Positions 10,629 to 21,858 are shown, counted from the first letter of the stretch. The stretch: DNA of 64,000 nt from Streptococcus devriesei DSM 19639 (GCF_000423725.1 NZ_AUIN01000014.1:62001-126000); one strand, 5' to 3'. Program-made: numbers and translations. The notes: generated by a model from the sequence alone, not told the origin.

Positions 10629-11004
10629 GAATGACTAACCACTAAAGCGGTTGTCATTCTACGGCAATCGCTATGGCGAATTGCCTAAACGACTTACTAG
10701 CTCGAAAAGCATTTAATGTCGAAATGCTTTTCTCACGTCGTAAAACAATCAGCAGTACGTCTCAAAAATATTAACGGCTAAAAACCAATCGCAGAGGTTG
10801 CAACCCAGCCTCTGTTTTTGGGTAATAGCGTCAGCAATAAAAGCGGTCGAAGACCGCACAGCCGATAATTTTTGCCGTGGTGGGAGTAACAGTAGCTTTA
10901 GCTGCTGTTACGAGGGGATTTTTGAAACCTTTGGGTTCAAAAATAAGCAATGGAACGACATAGTCGGTCGCTTGCGTCCCCACCACCTAAGAAAATTATC
11001 AAAA
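10629..11004 (+). ncRNA. Structured intergenic element B (dnaK-dnaJ)
   Basis: About 376 bases between dnaK and dnaJ, with the same plan as element A. In order: GAATGAC/GTCATTC plus AACC/GGTT; GGCAAT/ATTGCC with CGC/GCG inside (10663-10685); ACTTACTAGCTCG (10692-10704), a 10-base-pair hairpin AAAAGCATTT/AAATGCTTTT, then TCTCACGTCG; a helix CGGCT/AGCCG enclosing CAGAGG/CCTCTG and GCGGTC/GACCGC; then GTGGTGG/CCACCAC (10877-10883 with 10980-10986) enclosing three hairpins. It ends GCGTCCCC and CCACCTAAGAAAA. The apical loops of the third hairpin are seven bases long in both copies and end in TCG. Short reading frames inside it look accidental. Confidence 0.6.
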
Positions 11005-11025
11005 AAATAACAAAAGGTATTTAAG

Positions 11026-12159
11026 ATGAATAATACAGAATATTATGATCGTCTGGGGGTGTCAAAGAACGCCTCTCAGGACGAAATTAAAAAAGCCTAT
11101 CGTAAGATGTCAAAAAAATACCATCCCGACATCAATAAGGATCCTGGGGCTGAGGAAAAGTATAAAGAGATTCAGGAGGCCTATGAAACGCTAGGCGATG
11201 AGCAAAAACGTGCCGCTTATGACCAATACGGTCCGGCGGGAGCTGGCGGCGGCTTCGGCGGTAATGGTGGTTTTGGCGGATTTGACAGCTCAGGCTTTGG
11301 CGGTTTCGAGGACATTTTTTCAAGTTTCTTCGGCGGCGGAGCTTCCAGAAATCCTAATGCACCCCGTCAGGGTGATGATCTCCAGTATCGTGTTAATCTT
11401 CAGTTTGAAGAAGCTGTTTTTGGTACGGAAAAAGAGGTTCATTATAACCGTGAAGCAACTTGTGGAACATGTAACGGATCGGGAGCCAAACCCGGCACCA
11501 GTCCTGTTACCTGCGCTAAGTGTCATGGATCAGGTGTTATCAATGTGGATACTCAGACACCGCTTGGCATGATGCGCCGCCAAGTGACTTGTGATGTCTG
11601 TCACGGCAGCGGTAAGGAAATCAAGGAACCTTGTCAGACTTGTCATGGAACGGGTCATGAAAAGCAAAACCATAAGGTCTCTGTCAAAATTCCTGCCGGT
11701 GTAGAAACCGGTCAGCAAATTCGTCTGGCAGGCCAAGGCGAAGCCGGCTTTAACGGCGGCCCTTACGGAGATCTCTTTGTCATTATCAATGTGATGAAGA
11801 GCGACAAATTTGAACGTGATGGCTCAACCATTTACTACAGTCTGAACATTAATTTTGTTCAGGCAGCTCTTGGCGATACTGTTGAGGTGCCGACTGTTCA
11901 CGGTAATGTTGAGCTGGCTATTCCTGCCGGAACGCAGACTGGCAAGACCTTCCGTCTCAAAGGTAAAGGGGCACCGCGTTTGCGCGGCAATGGGCAGGGA
12001 GATCAGCACGTGACCGTTAATGTTGTTACACCGACAAAACTGAACGATGCTCAAAAAGAAGCCCTGCAGGCTTTTGCTAAGGCCAGCGGTATTGATCCGG
12101 TTCACCCTAAGAAAAAAGGATTTTTTAACAAGGTAAAAGATGCTTTTGATGATATGTAA
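11026..12159 (+). CDS. dnaJ: Co-chaperone DnaJ (Hsp40)
   Basis: A 377-residue type I Hsp40 that delivers substrates to DnaK and stimulates its ATPase. The J domain (residues 1-70) carries the HPD motif in [11 protein letters not shown] Gly/Phe-rich linker follows ([20 protein letters not shown]). The zinc domain has four CxxCxGxG repeats: [24 protein letters not shown] and CQTCHGTG. The C-terminal substrate domain is complete. The ribosome site is modest (AAAGG about nine bases before ATG). It lies right after structured element B and ends the operon, with a strong terminator downstream. Confidence 0.97.
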   Translation: MNNTEYYDRLGVSKNASQDEIKKAYRKMSKKYHPDINKDPGAEEKYKEIQEAYETLGDEQKRAAYDQYGPAGAGGGFGGNGGFGGFDSSGFGGFEDIFSSFFGGGASRNPNAPRQGDDLQYRVNLQFEEAVFGTEKEVHYNREATCGTCNGSGAKPGTSPVTCAKCHGSGVINVDTQTPLGMMRRQVTCDVCHGSGKEIKEPCQTCHGTGHEKQNHKVSVKIPAGVETGQQIRLAGQGEAGFNGGPYGDLFVIINVMKSDKFERDGSTIYYSLNINFVQAALGDTVEVPTVHGNVELAIPAGTQTGKTFRLKGKGAPRLRGNGQGDQHVTVNVVTPTKLNDAQKEALQAFAKASGIDPVHPKKKGFFNKVKDAFDDM

Positions 12160-12164
12160 GAAAT

Positions 12165-12250
12165 AAAAGACCAAGGGAAATCTGAGCTGCCCAAAAGTTG
12201 GACAAAAATCTAACGATCAGGGCAGTTCAGGAAATCCTTTGGTCTTTTTT
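12165..12250 (+). terminator. Terminator of the dnaK operon
   Basis: AAAAGACCAAGG pairs with CC-TTTGGTCTTTT, and an inner helix pairs CTGAGCTGCCC with GGGCAGTTCAG. A run of six T ends the structure. Confidence 0.8.
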
Positions 12251-12377
12251 GATTTTAATCGTTTTTAAGACAGCAGCCAAGCTCGGTTTTTTTCTGTATG
12301 GCTGGTGCAGGTGGCTGCGACTTGTTCCAATTTCCAAGAGCTTCAAACTGTCCCCGTACAGACGGTGGCACTTTATC

Positions 12378-12406
12378 TTGTCTCTCGGTTTTCAGCGTGC
12401 TATAAT
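12378..12406 (+). promoter_or_regulatory. Promoter of truA, probably giving a leaderless mRNA
   Basis: TTGTCT and TATAAT (12401-12406) are 17 bases apart, with a TGC extended -10. Only six bases separate TATAAT from the truA ATG at 12413, so transcription should begin at or next to the start codon. No ribosome site lies before that ATG. Confidence 0.7.
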
Positions 12407-12412
12407 GCAGCT

Positions 12413-13162
12413 ATGGTACGTTATAAAGCGATTATTTCTTATGATGGTACAGCCTTTTCCGGCTTTCAGAGGCAGAAAAATGCCAGAACTGTTCAGGAAG
12501 AAATTGAGAAAACTCTTTGTCGATTAAATTCCGGTAAGGCTGTTAAACTTCACGGCGCAGGCCGAACAGATGCCGGCGTTCATGCTTATGGTCAGGTTAT
12601 TCATTTTGATTTAGCTGAAAAACGTGATTTAGAAAGACTGCGGTTTGGTTTGGACACGCAGACACCGGATGATATTGATGTTATCAGGGTTGATTGTGTT
12701 TCTGAAAATTTTCATGCAAGGTATTGCAAACACAGTAAAACCTACGAGTTTCTAGTTGATCTGGGACGCCCTAAAAATCCCCTCATGCGCCACTATGCGA
12801 CGCATTTTCCCTATGCCGTTGATGTTGCTGCTATTGAGCGAGCGATAAAAAAATTGCGTGGGACGCATGATTTTACAGGATTTACAGCTTCCGGAACGAG
12901 TGTTGACAACAAAATCAGGACTATTACCCGCGCAGATGTTGCTTTTGATGAGCAGAAACAATTTTTGATTTTTACTTTTACGGGGAATGGTTTTTTGTAT
13001 AAGCAGGTTCGAAATATGGTCGGAACTCTGCTGAAAATTGGCAATGGGCGTATGCCGGTTGAGCAGATTGACCGTATTTTAGAGTCAAGAGATCGGCATT
13101 TGGCAGGGCCTACGGCCGCTCCCAACGGACTGTATTTAAAGGATATTAGTTATGACGAATAA
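12413..13162 (+). CDS. truA: tRNA pseudouridine(38-40) synthase TruA
   Basis: A 249-residue enzyme that converts U38-U40 of the tRNA anticodon arm to pseudouridine. The start [19 protein letters not shown] is the family N-terminus, and the catalytic Asp lies in [15 protein letters not shown]. The C-terminal block [14 protein letters not shown] is typical. The frame is open upstream to 12305, but family length and start sequence point to 12413. No Shine-Dalgarno precedes it, and the promoter -10 box ends six bases upstream, so the mRNA is probably leaderless. It overlaps the next kinase gene by 11 bases. Confidence 0.95.
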   Translation: MVRYKAIISYDGTAFSGFQRQKNARTVQEEIEKTLCRLNSGKAVKLHGAGRTDAGVHAYGQVIHFDLAEKRDLERLRFGLDTQTPDDIDVIRVDCVSENFHARYCKHSKTYEFLVDLGRPKNPLMRHYATHFPYAVDVAAIERAIKKLRGTHDFTGFTASGTSVDNKIRTITRADVAFDEQKQFLIFTFTGNGFLYKQVRNMVGTLLKIGNGRMPVEQIDRILESRDRHLAGPTAAPNGLYLKDISYDE

Positions 13163-13919
13163 GTTTGTTTTAGCCATTTCAGGCAATGATATTTTCAGCG
13201 GCGGCGGTTTGTATGCCGATCTGGCAACCTATACTGTTAATGGTTTGCAGGGCTTTGTAGCAGTGACCTGCCTTACTGCTGTGACAGAAGAAAAAGGCTT
13301 TGAAGTGTTTCCTGTAGACAGCGGCGTTTTTGCCAAGCAGCTAGACAGTTTGGCCGGTATCAATTTTTCTGCCATAAAACTAGGCCTTCTTCCCAATGTG
13401 GCAATAGCTGAAAAAGCGCTGGATTTCATTAAAAAACAAAAAGGTGTTCCTGTGGTTTTAGATCCGGTTCTTGTTTGCAAGGAAAATCATGATCTGGAAG
13501 TCAGCGCGCTGAGGGATGAGCTGCTTCAGTTTTTCCCCTATGCCACTGTTATTACACCCAATCTGGCAGAAGCACAGCTCTTGACCCAAACAACCATAAA
13601 CAGTTTGGAGGACATGAAAGAAGCAGCCAGGATACTGCATGGTCTGGGGGCTCAAAATGTGGTTGTTAAGGGCGGCAATCGTCTCAGCAAGGATAGAGCT
13701 CTTGATGTCTTTTATGATGGCCAGCATTTTCAAGTCTTAGATTATCCTATCTTAGAAACTAATAATACAGGGGCAGGCTGTACGTTTGCATCAATCATTG
13801 CCAGTCATCTAGTGCTTGGAAAGACTGTTCAAGATGCGGTCAGGGAGGCGAAAGCGTTCGTCTATCATGCGATTGAAAACTCAAATGATTACGGAGTAAA
13901 ACAAAATTATGAAAGATAA
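13152..13919 (+). CDS. ThiD/PdxK-type kinase
   Basis: A 255-residue ribokinase-fold kinase of the ThiD/PdxK group, phosphorylating hydroxymethylpyrimidine (thiamine salvage) or pyridoxine/pyridoxal (vitamin B6 salvage). The N-terminal [15 protein letters not shown] binds substrate and the C-terminal [17 protein letters not shown] is the anion-hole and catalytic Asp region, where the usual GTGD is TGAGC. The aspartate of that motif is thus replaced, as in the Cys-containing variant known from some Gram-positive pyridoxal kinases. It overlaps truA at its start and the ECF transporter gene by 11 bases at its end, suggesting that the transporter brings in its substrate. Confidence 0.87.
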   Translation: MTNKFVLAISGNDIFSGGGLYADLATYTVNGLQGFVAVTCLTAVTEEKGFEVFPVDSGVFAKQLDSLAGINFSAIKLGLLPNVAIAEKALDFIKKQKGVPVVLDPVLVCKENHDLEVSALRDELLQFFPYATVITPNLAEAQLLTQTTINSLEDMKEAARILHGLGAQNVVVKGGNRLSKDRALDVFYDGQHFQVLDYPILETNNTGAGCTFASIIASHLVLGKTVQDAVREAKAFVYHAIENSNDYGVKQNYER

Positions 13920-14373
13920 CAAGGTGCGGCGGTTAAGTCTGCTTGCCGTCTTAACCGCCCTAACTCTTGTTCTGGGACTTTTTCTAAAGATTCCGACGCC
14001 AACAGGCTTTTTAACCTTTCTGGATGCCGGTATTTACTTTACTGCTTTTTATTTTGGCAGTAAGGCAGCGGCTGCTGTTGGCGGTCTGTCCGGCTTTTTG
14101 CTTGATTTGACAGCCGGCTATCCCAATTGGATGTTAATCAGTCTTTTGGCGCACGGAATGCAGGGATACTTTGCCGGCTGGCGCGGTAAGAAGCGCAGTT
14201 TAGGCCTCGTTTTAGCTTCCTTGGCCATGGTTGGGCTCTACTTTTTGTTTTCTATTCCTTTTTATGGTCTGGGAGCGTCGCTTGCAGGTATCTGGGGCAA
14301 TCTGCTGCAAAATTTTTTGGGCCTGCTGGTCGGCTGGTTTCTTAATGCAGCGTTAAAAAGTATGAAGAAATAA
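13909..14373 (+). CDS. ECF transporter S component (vitamin precursor)
   Basis: A 154-residue membrane protein with about five or six hydrophobic helices, matching the substrate-binding S component of energy-coupling factor importers. The N-terminal LSLLAVLTALTLVLGLFLKI carries the Ala-rich first helix through which S components dock on the shared T subunit. Its overlap with the ThiD/PdxK-type kinase suggests import of hydroxymethylpyrimidine or a B6 vitamer (HmpT or PdxU2 type). The shared EcfA/EcfA'/EcfT module is not in this window. Substrate choice is inferred from position only. Confidence 0.82.
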   Translation: MKDNKVRRLSLLAVLTALTLVLGLFLKIPTPTGFLTFLDAGIYFTAFYFGSKAAAAVGGLSGFLLDLTAGYPNWMLISLLAHGMQGYFAGWRGKKRSLGLVLASLAMVGLYFLFSIPFYGLGASLAGIWGNLLQNFLGLLVGWFLNAALKSMKK

Positions 14374-14404
14374 AGCCTTATTTTAGAGCAATGTGAGGTG
14401 GAAG

Positions 14405-14968
14405 ATGGATTTACAAGAGTTAGAAACAAAGGCACAGGCGATTATTGCTGATTTGGTTGAACGCAGCGGGATTAAAAAAGGTCAGATTTTTGTTCTTGGT
14501 CTATCCAGCAGTGAAGTTGCCGGCGGAGTGATAGGGCAGAATTCTAGCCTTGAAATTGGCGAAGTTCTTGTTAAGACGATTTTGTCTTATCTTGATGACA
14601 GGGAAATTTATTTGGCAGTTCAGGGCTGTGAGCACCTGAATCGTGCGCTGGTGGTTGAGCGTGAACTGGCTGAGAAAAAAGATTTGGAAATCGTCAATGT
14701 TCTGCCGACGCTGCATGCCGGCGGGAGCGGTCAGCTGGCGGCTTTTAAATACATGAAAGATCCTGTTGAAGTTGAAAGGATCACTGCCTATGCAGGTCTT
14801 GATATTGGTGATACGGCTATCGGTATGCATGTCAAGCATGTACAGGTACCCTTGCGGCCTGCCCTGCGTGAATTAGGCGGAGCCCATGTCACTGCCTTAG
14901 CCAGCCGTCCTAAGCTGATTGGCGGGGCGCGAGCGAACTATCAGCCTGATCCGATTCGTAAATTTTAA
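14405..14968 (+). CDS. UPF0340 / TIGR01440 family protein
   Basis: A 187-residue soluble protein of the UPF0340 family, function unknown. Conserved stretches visible are [31 protein letters not shown], and the C-terminal [20 protein letters not shown]. The ATG at 14405 is chosen because GAGGTGG lies four bases before it. A GTG at 14393 would put this ribosome site inside the gene. It is the last gene of the truA operon, 31 bases after the ECF gene, and is closed by a perfect bidirectional terminator. Confidence 0.88.
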   Translation: MDLQELETKAQAIIADLVERSGIKKGQIFVLGLSSSEVAGGVIGQNSSLEIGEVLVKTILSYLDDREIYLAVQGCEHLNRALVVERELAEKKDLEIVNVLPTLHAGGSGQLAAFKYMKDPVEVERITAYAGLDIGDTAIGMHVKHVQVPLRPALRELGGAHVTALASRPKLIGGARANYQPDPIRKF

Positions 14969-15011
14969 AAAACAGCTCCTCAGCAGAATGAATCTGCTGA
15001 GGAGCTGTTTT
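14969..15011. terminator. Bidirectional terminator, UPF0340 / mscS
   Basis: A perfect 19-base-pair stem, from AAAACAGCTCC to GGAGCTGTTTT, with a five-base loop. It starts one base after the UPF0340 stop and ends two bases before the mscS stop on the other strand. Confidence 0.93.
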
Positions 15012-15013
15012 GT

Positions 15014-15877
15014 TTATTTTTGCGCTTGAGCCTGAGGCATAATATTAGCTGTTGGCAGGGCGATACCGGCAGCAGTGAGCGCTTCTTGATAAAGGCGGTA
15101 AAAGATGTAATAAATCTGAATTTGTTTGCCGTTTTGGACAAAGATATCTACTCGAAAAACCATTTGTCCTGTTAAGACAGACGTTGTCGCACCTAAGATA
15201 TTGGGAACACCGACAATTTCAGGATAGGCCGAAATATTTTCCTCGTTGACCTTTTTGATGATAGAGGTCACTGTTTCAAGGTTAGTATTGGCATAGATGG
15301 GAATATCGATCTGAGCACGCATGTCACCGCGTGACAGATTGCTGACAATGGTAATGTTGCGGTTGGGAATGAAATGCAGTGTGCCGTCAAAGTCGCGGAT
15401 TTGTGTGGTCCGGATGCCAACATTGGAAACCGTTCCGGCAATAGTTCCGGTCACTGCATTGAGCTTGACGGAATCGCCGACATCAAACTGACGCTCGAGC
15501 AAAATGAAAAAACCATTGACCAAATCAGAAAGGAAGCCCTGGGCGCCGAGTCCGATAGCAACACCGGCAATTCCTGCCCCGGCCAATAAACTAGAGACCG
15601 GCAGCCCGATAATCGCTAACATCCAGTAAATCAGCAGAAAATACAAGCTGTAATCCATCAGGTTATGAAAGAGTTTCGCCAAAGTTTTTTGCCGCGCCTG
15701 ACTGTATTTAGCCAGAGAGATAGATTTCGAAATGGCTTTGTTAAAAAGGTAGTTGATGACCTTTTTAGCGATAGCGAAAACTAAGAGTAAAAGAATGATG
15801 GACAGAAGCTTAGAAGAGAAGTTAAATAGCATCTTCTCAAGATCAAAATTGCCCAGATAAGAAGTCATAAATTTCAT
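15014..15877 (-). CDS. mscS: Small-conductance mechanosensitive channel (MscS family)
   Basis: A 287-residue membrane channel that opens under membrane tension and releases solutes after osmotic downshock. Three transmembrane segments lie in residues 15-120, with the pore helix in LLAGAGIAGVAIGLGAQGFL. The cytoplasmic beta domain follows (FDVGDSVKLNAVTGTIAGTVSNVGIRTT) and then the vestibule domain. The ATG at 15877 has no clear ribosome site; TACACT lies six bases upstream of it, so this could be another leaderless start, though the -35 region is poor. An ATG three codons in is an alternative. The gene stands alone. Confidence 0.9.
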   Translation of the reverse strand: MKFMTSYLGNFDLEKMLFNFSSKLLSIILLLLVFAIAKKVINYLFNKAISKSISLAKYSQARQKTLAKLFHNLMDYSLYFLLIYWMLAIIGLPVSSLLAGAGIAGVAIGLGAQGFLSDLVNGFFILLERQFDVGDSVKLNAVTGTIAGTVSNVGIRTTQIRDFDGTLHFIPNRNITIVSNLSRGDMRAQIDIPIYANTNLETVTSIIKKVNEENISAYPEIVGVPNILGATTSVLTGQMVFRVDIFVQNGKQIQIYYIFYRLYQEALTAAGIALPTANIMPQAQAQK

Positions 15878-15999
15878 GGTTTTAGTGTATCAAAAAAACA
15901 GAAAATAAAAAAGAGGATAAAAAGGAAAGTATCCTTCAATCAAGCTAAAAATAACCGGCGCTTTTCATTTTCTCTTTGTTTGCAGGGGCAGGGTAAAAT

Positions 16000-16052
16000 A
16001 AAAAACGCAGTAAAATCAATGCTCTACCGATCCTGATTTTACTGCGTTTTTT
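16000..16052. terminator. Terminator of the formate channel gene
   Basis: AAAAAACGCAGTAAAATCA and its exact complement form a 19-base-pair stem with a 15-base loop. It lies eight bases past the stop codon of the minus-strand gene. Confidence 0.88.
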
Positions 16053-16060
16053 ATTCTTGT

Positions 16061-16876
16061 TTATTGTTCTTTGTGCGGAGTTTGTGTTTGATTGAGCCAA
16101 GCATAGGCTAGGCCGATGAAAACACCGCCGCCAATCCAGTTGCCAAAGAATACGACAGTCCACTGGCGCAGGACATTGATGAAATCAAGTCCTTTGATGC
16201 CTTCAACAGAACTGAAAGCCGCCAGCATGAAAGAGGCAAAGTTGGCAATCAAATGCTCGTTGACCAAAAAGACAAACATAAAAATAGCTGAAAGGGCAAT
16301 TGTGATTTTGGCGCTTTCTTCTTTGAGAAGCATGTAGCCCAGAATAGCGATATTAACGAACATGTTGGCTGTAATGCCTTCAAAGAAGTTTTGCCAATCC
16401 GTTTTAGCCAGCTTGGTTTGAACGGCGTTGACTAAAAAACTCTTGTTTGTCAGCTGATCAAAGGAGAAAGACTGATTGAAGAGCCAGGCTAAAATAATAG
16501 CACCGATCAGATTGAAAAAAGTACAGGTTAGCAAAATGATTGCAGCCTTTTTGAAGGAAATGTGTTTGTAGTAAGCTCCTGAAGACAGAAACATCATGTT
16601 CGATGTTGCCAGTTCGCCGTTAAAGAGCAGGACATAAACCAAGCCGAAACTAAAAATAAAGGCGAAAGCGAAGCGGCCAAAAGCCGGCGAAAACTGGGAG
16701 ATGATATCAGCGGCAATAGCACCGACAGCAGTACTCATTGTTAAATAGGCGCCTGCAAACATGGAACGCAAGGCATAACGGCCGAGACTTTCATCAAAAA
16801 GAGCCTCTTTTTTACGGCAGGCTGCAGCTATCTTTTCCTGAAAAGGACTGGGTGTAGCAGTTGTGGTATGAACCAT
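16061..16876 (-). CDS. Formate/nitrite transporter family channel
   Basis: A 271-residue membrane protein of the FNT family with six hydrophobic helices. Streptococci make formate with pyruvate formate-lyase, so formate export or uptake (FocA type) is the likely job. Characteristic regions are RSMFAGAYLTMSTAVGAIA near the first helix, FNGELATSNMMFL, and NWIGGGVFIGLAYAW near the C-terminus. The start is ATG with AGAAAGGTGCTCTT upstream on the coding strand, giving an AAGG(T)-type ribosome site. It is a single-gene unit with its own terminator. Nitrite transport is less likely in this kind of organism. Confidence 0.9.
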   Translation of the reverse strand: MVHTTTATPSPFQEKIAAACRKKEALFDESLGRYALRSMFAGAYLTMSTAVGAIAADIISQFSPAFGRFAFAFIFSFGLVYVLLFNGELATSNMMFLSSGAYYKHISFKKAAIILLTCTFFNLIGAIILAWLFNQSFSFDQLTNKSFLVNAVQTKLAKTDWQNFFEGITANMFVNIAILGYMLLKEESAKITIALSAIFMFVFLVNEHLIANFASFMLAAFSSVEGIKGLDFINVLRQWTVVFFGNWIGGGVFIGLAYAWLNQTQTPHKEQ

Positions 16877-17112
16877 AAGAGCACCTTTCTAAAAATGATT
16901 TTGAAAATTGTTGTTATTCTCCCCTATAGTATACCTTTTTTCGAGAAAAATGAAAAGGGTTTCAGAAAAGGCAGCGTATTTTCGCCGTTAAAAATACACT
17001 CAGGCTCTTTTTCTAAAATTTAGCCGCCCTTGAATAGAAGAAAAAACTTCCAAATTGACAATAAATGTGATAAACTGGAAAGTGCAAATAAATTTTAAGG
17101 AGAAATGACTTC

Positions 17113-18396
17113 ATGTCTACATCATTTGAAAACAAAGCTACAAATCGTGGGGTTGTTACATTCACGATTGGCCAAGATAAGATTCAGCCGGCTCTTGACC
17201 AAGCCTTCAATAAAGTGAAGAAAGATATTTCAGTCCCAGGATTCCGCAAGGGACATATTCCTCGTGCTGTTTTTAATCAAAAGTTTGGTGAAGAAGCTCT
17301 TTATGAAGAAGCTTTAAACAGTGTCTTGCCATCAGCATACGAAGGAGCTGTTGCTGAACTGGAGCTTGACGTTGTAGCTCAGCCAAAAATTGATGTTAAA
17401 TCAATGGAAAAAGGCCAAGACTGGGAAATCACTGCAGAAGTTGTTACTAAACCAGAAGTAAAACTTGGTGACTACAAAAACCTTGAAGTATCAGTAGAAG
17501 AGTCTAAAGAGGTTACTGATGCAGAAGTAGATGAAAAAATTGAACGCGAACGCAGCAATCTGGCTGAACTCGTTCTTAAAGAAGATGCAGCAGCTGAAGG
17601 CGATACTGTCGTTATTGACTTTGTCGGTTCGGTTGACGGCGTTGAATTTGACGGCGGTAAGGGTGATAACTTCTCACTTGAACTGGGCAGCGGACAGTTT
17701 ATCCCCGGCTTTGAAGACCAATTGATCGGTAAAAAAGCTGGTGAGACAGTTGACGTTAACGTGACTTTCCCAGAAGATTACCAAGCAGCCGATCTTGCCG
17801 GCAAGGATGCTAAATTCGTAACGACTATCCACGAAGTAAAAGCTAAGGAAGTTCCGGAATTAGACGATGAATTGGCTAAAGATATTGACGAAGAAGTGGA
17901 AACTTTGGATGAGCTGAAAGCTAAGTACCGCAAAGAACTTGAAGCTGCTAAGGAAACTGCTTATGATGATGCGGTTGAAAGTGCAGCGATTGACTTGGCA
18001 GTTGCTAATGCTGAAATTGTTGAATTGCCTGAAGAAATGGTTCACGATGAAGTTCACCGTGCCATGCAGGAATTCATGGGCAATATGCAGCGTCAAGGAA
18101 TTTCATCAGAAATGTATTTCCAATTGACGGGTACAACTGAAGAAGACCTTCACAAACAATACGAAGCTGATGCTGATAAGCGCGTGAAAACAAATCTGGT
18201 TATTGAAGCGATTGCTAAGGCAGAAGGATTTGAAGCTTCAGATGAAGAAATCGAAAAAGAAATCACTGACCTTGCAGCTGAGTACAGCATGGATGCTGAA
18301 CAAGTGCGTTCACTGCTTTCACCGGATATGCTCAAACACGATATTGCTATGAAAAAAGCTGTTGATACTATTACAAGCACAGCAAGTGTTAAATAA
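17113..18396 (+). CDS. tig: Trigger factor (ribosome-bound chaperone)
   Basis: A 427-residue chaperone and peptidyl-prolyl isomerase that meets nascent chains at the ribosome exit; in streptococci it is also called RopA. The ribosome-binding tip is the GFRKGHIPR motif near residue 43. The FKBP-like isomerase domain lies at about 160-245 ([20 protein letters not shown]). The long C-terminal helical arms follow. AAGGAG lies 11 bases before the ATG. TTGACA at 17055 may be part of its promoter, but I cannot place a matching -10 box. A terminator follows. Confidence 0.97.
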   Translation: MSTSFENKATNRGVVTFTIGQDKIQPALDQAFNKVKKDISVPGFRKGHIPRAVFNQKFGEEALYEEALNSVLPSAYEGAVAELELDVVAQPKIDVKSMEKGQDWEITAEVVTKPEVKLGDYKNLEVSVEESKEVTDAEVDEKIERERSNLAELVLKEDAAAEGDTVVIDFVGSVDGVEFDGGKGDNFSLELGSGQFIPGFEDQLIGKKAGETVDVNVTFPEDYQAADLAGKDAKFVTTIHEVKAKEVPELDDELAKDIDEEVETLDELKAKYRKELEAAKETAYDDAVESAAIDLAVANAEIVELPEEMVHDEVHRAMQEFMGNMQRQGISSEMYFQLTGTTEEDLHKQYEADADKRVKTNLVIEAIAKAEGFEASDEEIEKEITDLAAEYSMDAEQVRSLLSPDMLKHDIAMKKAVDTITSTASVK

Positions 18397-18433
18397 AAGT
18401 CAGCGATACGCGGCTTTACTGCTTTTTGTAAAT

Positions 18434-18471
18434 AGGACTTGGGGAATGCTGCTCCAAGTCCTTAATTTTTT
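18434..18471 (+). terminator. Terminator after tig
   Basis: AGGACTTGG pairs with CCAAGTCCT around an 11-base loop, followed by TAATTTTTTC. Confidence 0.72.
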
Positions 18472-18563
18472 CATGTTTTCCAGTAAGAATTTAGCAGCTT
18501 GTCATAATAAGGAAGAAGAAATACTTAATTATGTCAGGTTTTTAATACAATAAGGAGTTGTCT

Positions 18564-19226
18564 ATGATAAAACTAATTGTTTTTGATATGGATGGTGTCA
18601 TTGTTGATACGGAATATCTGGATTTTCAATTACAGCAGGCCTATATAAAAGAAATTGCCAAAGAGCCGTCTAAGCTGACGCATGACGATTTTTCCCGGCT
18701 TGTCGGACGATCCGGCAAAGATTTGCTAAGGAGAATTAGAAAACTTAGTCAGTCAGACCTTGCTGAGGAAGAAATTGAGCGTGGCCTGCAAAGGGTTGAG
18801 GCGCAAAAATATCGTAAGGAGAGCTACCTGCCGCTGTTTCGACAAGATATCCTTGCTGTTTTAGACTATGCCAGAGCTCATGATATCGCTTTAGCAGTCG
18901 CTTCGTCAACGCAAAAGAAATACATTTTTGAAATTCTGACCAATTGCGGGATTCAAGACTATTTTGATGCTGTTGTCAGCGGTGAAGATTTTGAAACCAG
19001 TAAGCCCAATCCGGCCATTTATCTGTCAGTCCTTAATCGTTTAGGCATCCCGAGTGAACAGGCGCTTGCTGTTGAAGACTCAGCTTCAGGGATTGCGGCG
19101 GCTAAGAAAGCAGGCATGAAGACGGTCGCCTATGAAGAAAAACGCATGGCTATTGACCAGTCGCAGGCTGATTATGTGGCTAAGGATATGCTTGATATTT
19201 TGGACTATATCAAATCTTTCAGCTGA
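18564..19226 (+). CDS. HAD superfamily phosphatase (beta-phosphoglucomutase-like)
   Basis: A 220-residue HAD hydrolase with an alpha-helical cap. Motif I is FDMDGVIVDTE with the nucleophile Asp, motif II is AVASSTQK, motif III is the Lys of SKPNPAIYLSV, and motif IV is VEDSASGIAAAKKAGM. This subgroup includes beta-phosphoglucomutases and small-sugar phosphatases; the substrate cannot be told from sequence. The ATG at 18564 follows AAGGAG by seven bases; a TTG two codons earlier is too close to that site. It stands between tig and rpoE without evident operon partners. Confidence 0.88.
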   Translation: MIKLIVFDMDGVIVDTEYLDFQLQQAYIKEIAKEPSKLTHDDFSRLVGRSGKDLLRRIRKLSQSDLAEEEIERGLQRVEAQKYRKESYLPLFRQDILAVLDYARAHDIALAVASSTQKKYIFEILTNCGIQDYFDAVVSGEDFETSKPNPAIYLSVLNRLGIPSEQALAVEDSASGIAAAKKAGMKTVAYEEKRMAIDQSQADYVAKDMLDILDYIKSFS

Positions 19227-19280
19227 GGACAGTGCTGTTTGTACAGAGCCGGCAAAGGGCGGCTCTTGCATAAATCTCTT

Positions 19281-19309
19281 TTGACTTACTGCTAAAAATA
19301 TCGTAAAAT
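19281..19309 (+). promoter_or_regulatory. Promoter of rpoE
   Basis: TTGACT and TAAAAT are 17 bases apart, 31 bases before the TTG start of rpoE. Confidence 0.65.
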
Positions 19310-19340
19310 ATAAGTTAACGACAAAATAAGGAGAACCACC

Positions 19341-19931
19341 TTGGAATTAGAAGTATTTGCTGGACAAGAAAAAAGTGAACTCTCAATGATTGAAGTTGCC
19401 CGTGCCATTTTAGAAGAACGCGGCCGTGACCATGAAATGTATTTTAGTGACCTTGTTAATGCTATTCAAGTTTATTTAGAAAAGTCAGATGCAGACATTC
19501 GTGAAGCCTTGCCGTTTTTCTACTCAGATTTAAATGTTGACGGCAGCTTTATTCCGCTTGGTGACAACAAATGGGGTCTGCGTTCTTGGTACGGCATCGA
19601 TGAAATTGATGAAGAAATTGTCACTCTCGAAGATGATGAAGACGGTGCGCCAAAACGTAAGAGAAAACGCGTCAATGCCTTTATGGATGGTGATGAGGAT
19701 GCTATCGACTACAGCGATGACGATCCTGAAGATGAGAGCTTCGATGCAACTGAAGAAGACACTGACTACGATGATGACAATCCGGATGATGAGAAATCGG
19801 AAGTTGAGTCTTATGATTCTGAAATCAGTGAAATTATTCCGGAGGAAGATCTGGATGAAAATGTTGATTTAGATGAAGAAGATGAAGATTACTCCGACGA
19901 TGAGGAAGAGGAAGACGACGAAGAAGAGTAA
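19341..19931 (+). CDS. rpoE: RNA polymerase delta subunit RpoE
   Basis: The 196-residue delta subunit of Gram-positive RNA polymerase, which aids promoter clearance and recycling and affects selectivity under stress. The folded N-terminal domain (about residues 1-90) has [20 protein letters not shown] and [20 protein letters not shown] short basic patch (KRKRKRV) is followed by a very acidic disordered tail of Asp and Glu. The start is TTG, with AAGGAG eleven bases upstream. It lies directly before pyrG, the order found across Firmicutes, but pyrG has its own promoter and attenuator. Confidence 0.97.
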   Translation: MELEVFAGQEKSELSMIEVARAILEERGRDHEMYFSDLVNAIQVYLEKSDADIREALPFFYSDLNVDGSFIPLGDNKWGLRSWYGIDEIDEEIVTLEDDEDGAPKRKRKRVNAFMDGDEDAIDYSDDDPEDESFDATEEDTDYDDDNPDDEKSEVESYDSEISEIIPEEDLDENVDLDEEDEDYSDDEEEEDDEEE

Positions 19932-19963
19932 CTTCCTTCGTCTCAGATGTGTCCATTTCTGCA

Positions 19964-19992
19964 TTGACAAATGAAGTCAGATAGTTTATATT
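19964..19992 (+). promoter_or_regulatory. Promoter of pyrG
   Basis: TTGACA and TATATT are 17 bases apart. The expected start is the G-run at 20000-20002, as required for the CTP attenuation mechanism. Confidence 0.85.
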
Positions 19993-19999
19993 ATTTACT

Positions 20000-20055
20000 G
20001 GGCACCTCTTTTGAGGTCGGATAAGCTCCCTAGTTTTAGGGGGCATTTTTCTTTT
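20000..20055 (+). promoter_or_regulatory. CTP-responsive pyrG attenuator
   Basis: The transcript should start GGGC. Downstream, GCTCCCTA (20025-20032) and TAGGGGGC (20037-20044) form a terminator stem followed by T-runs. In B. subtilis and Lactococcus pyrG, low CTP causes repeated G addition at the GGGC start, and the poly-G pairs with the CUCCC arm to stop the terminator forming. All required parts are present here in the right order. Confidence 0.9.
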
Positions 20056-20069
20056 TTCTCCCAAATTAA

Positions 20070-21689
<1,620 letters not shown>

Positions 21690-21698
21690 TTTAAACAG

Positions 21699-21729
21699 AA
21701 AAAGCAACGGCATCAAACCGTTGCTTTTT
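21699..21729 (+). terminator. Terminator after pyrG
   Basis: AAAAAGCAACGG and CCGTTGCTTTTT form a perfect 12-base-pair stem with a seven-base loop. Confidence 0.92.
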
Positions 21730-21816
21730 GAATATTAGAAAGGCATGCTTTAGCTAAATACTGATTGTCTCTGTAAAGACAATTTGAGGATTTTTATAAA
21801 AATATGGGAAATATCC

Positions 21817-21845
21817 TTGACAGCAATATAGGAAGTTGATATAAT
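21817..21845 (+). promoter_or_regulatory. Promoter of tRNA-Leu
   Basis: TTGACA and TATAAT, exactly 17 bases apart, 13 bases before the tRNA: a full consensus promoter. Confidence 0.93.
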
Positions 21846-21858
21846 TTATTTTGTTGCT

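Noticed and set aside
10798..11010. 70-codon frame within the dnaK-dnaJ gap
   Set aside because: It runs through structured element B, has no ribosome site, and its sequence follows the helices rather than a protein pattern.
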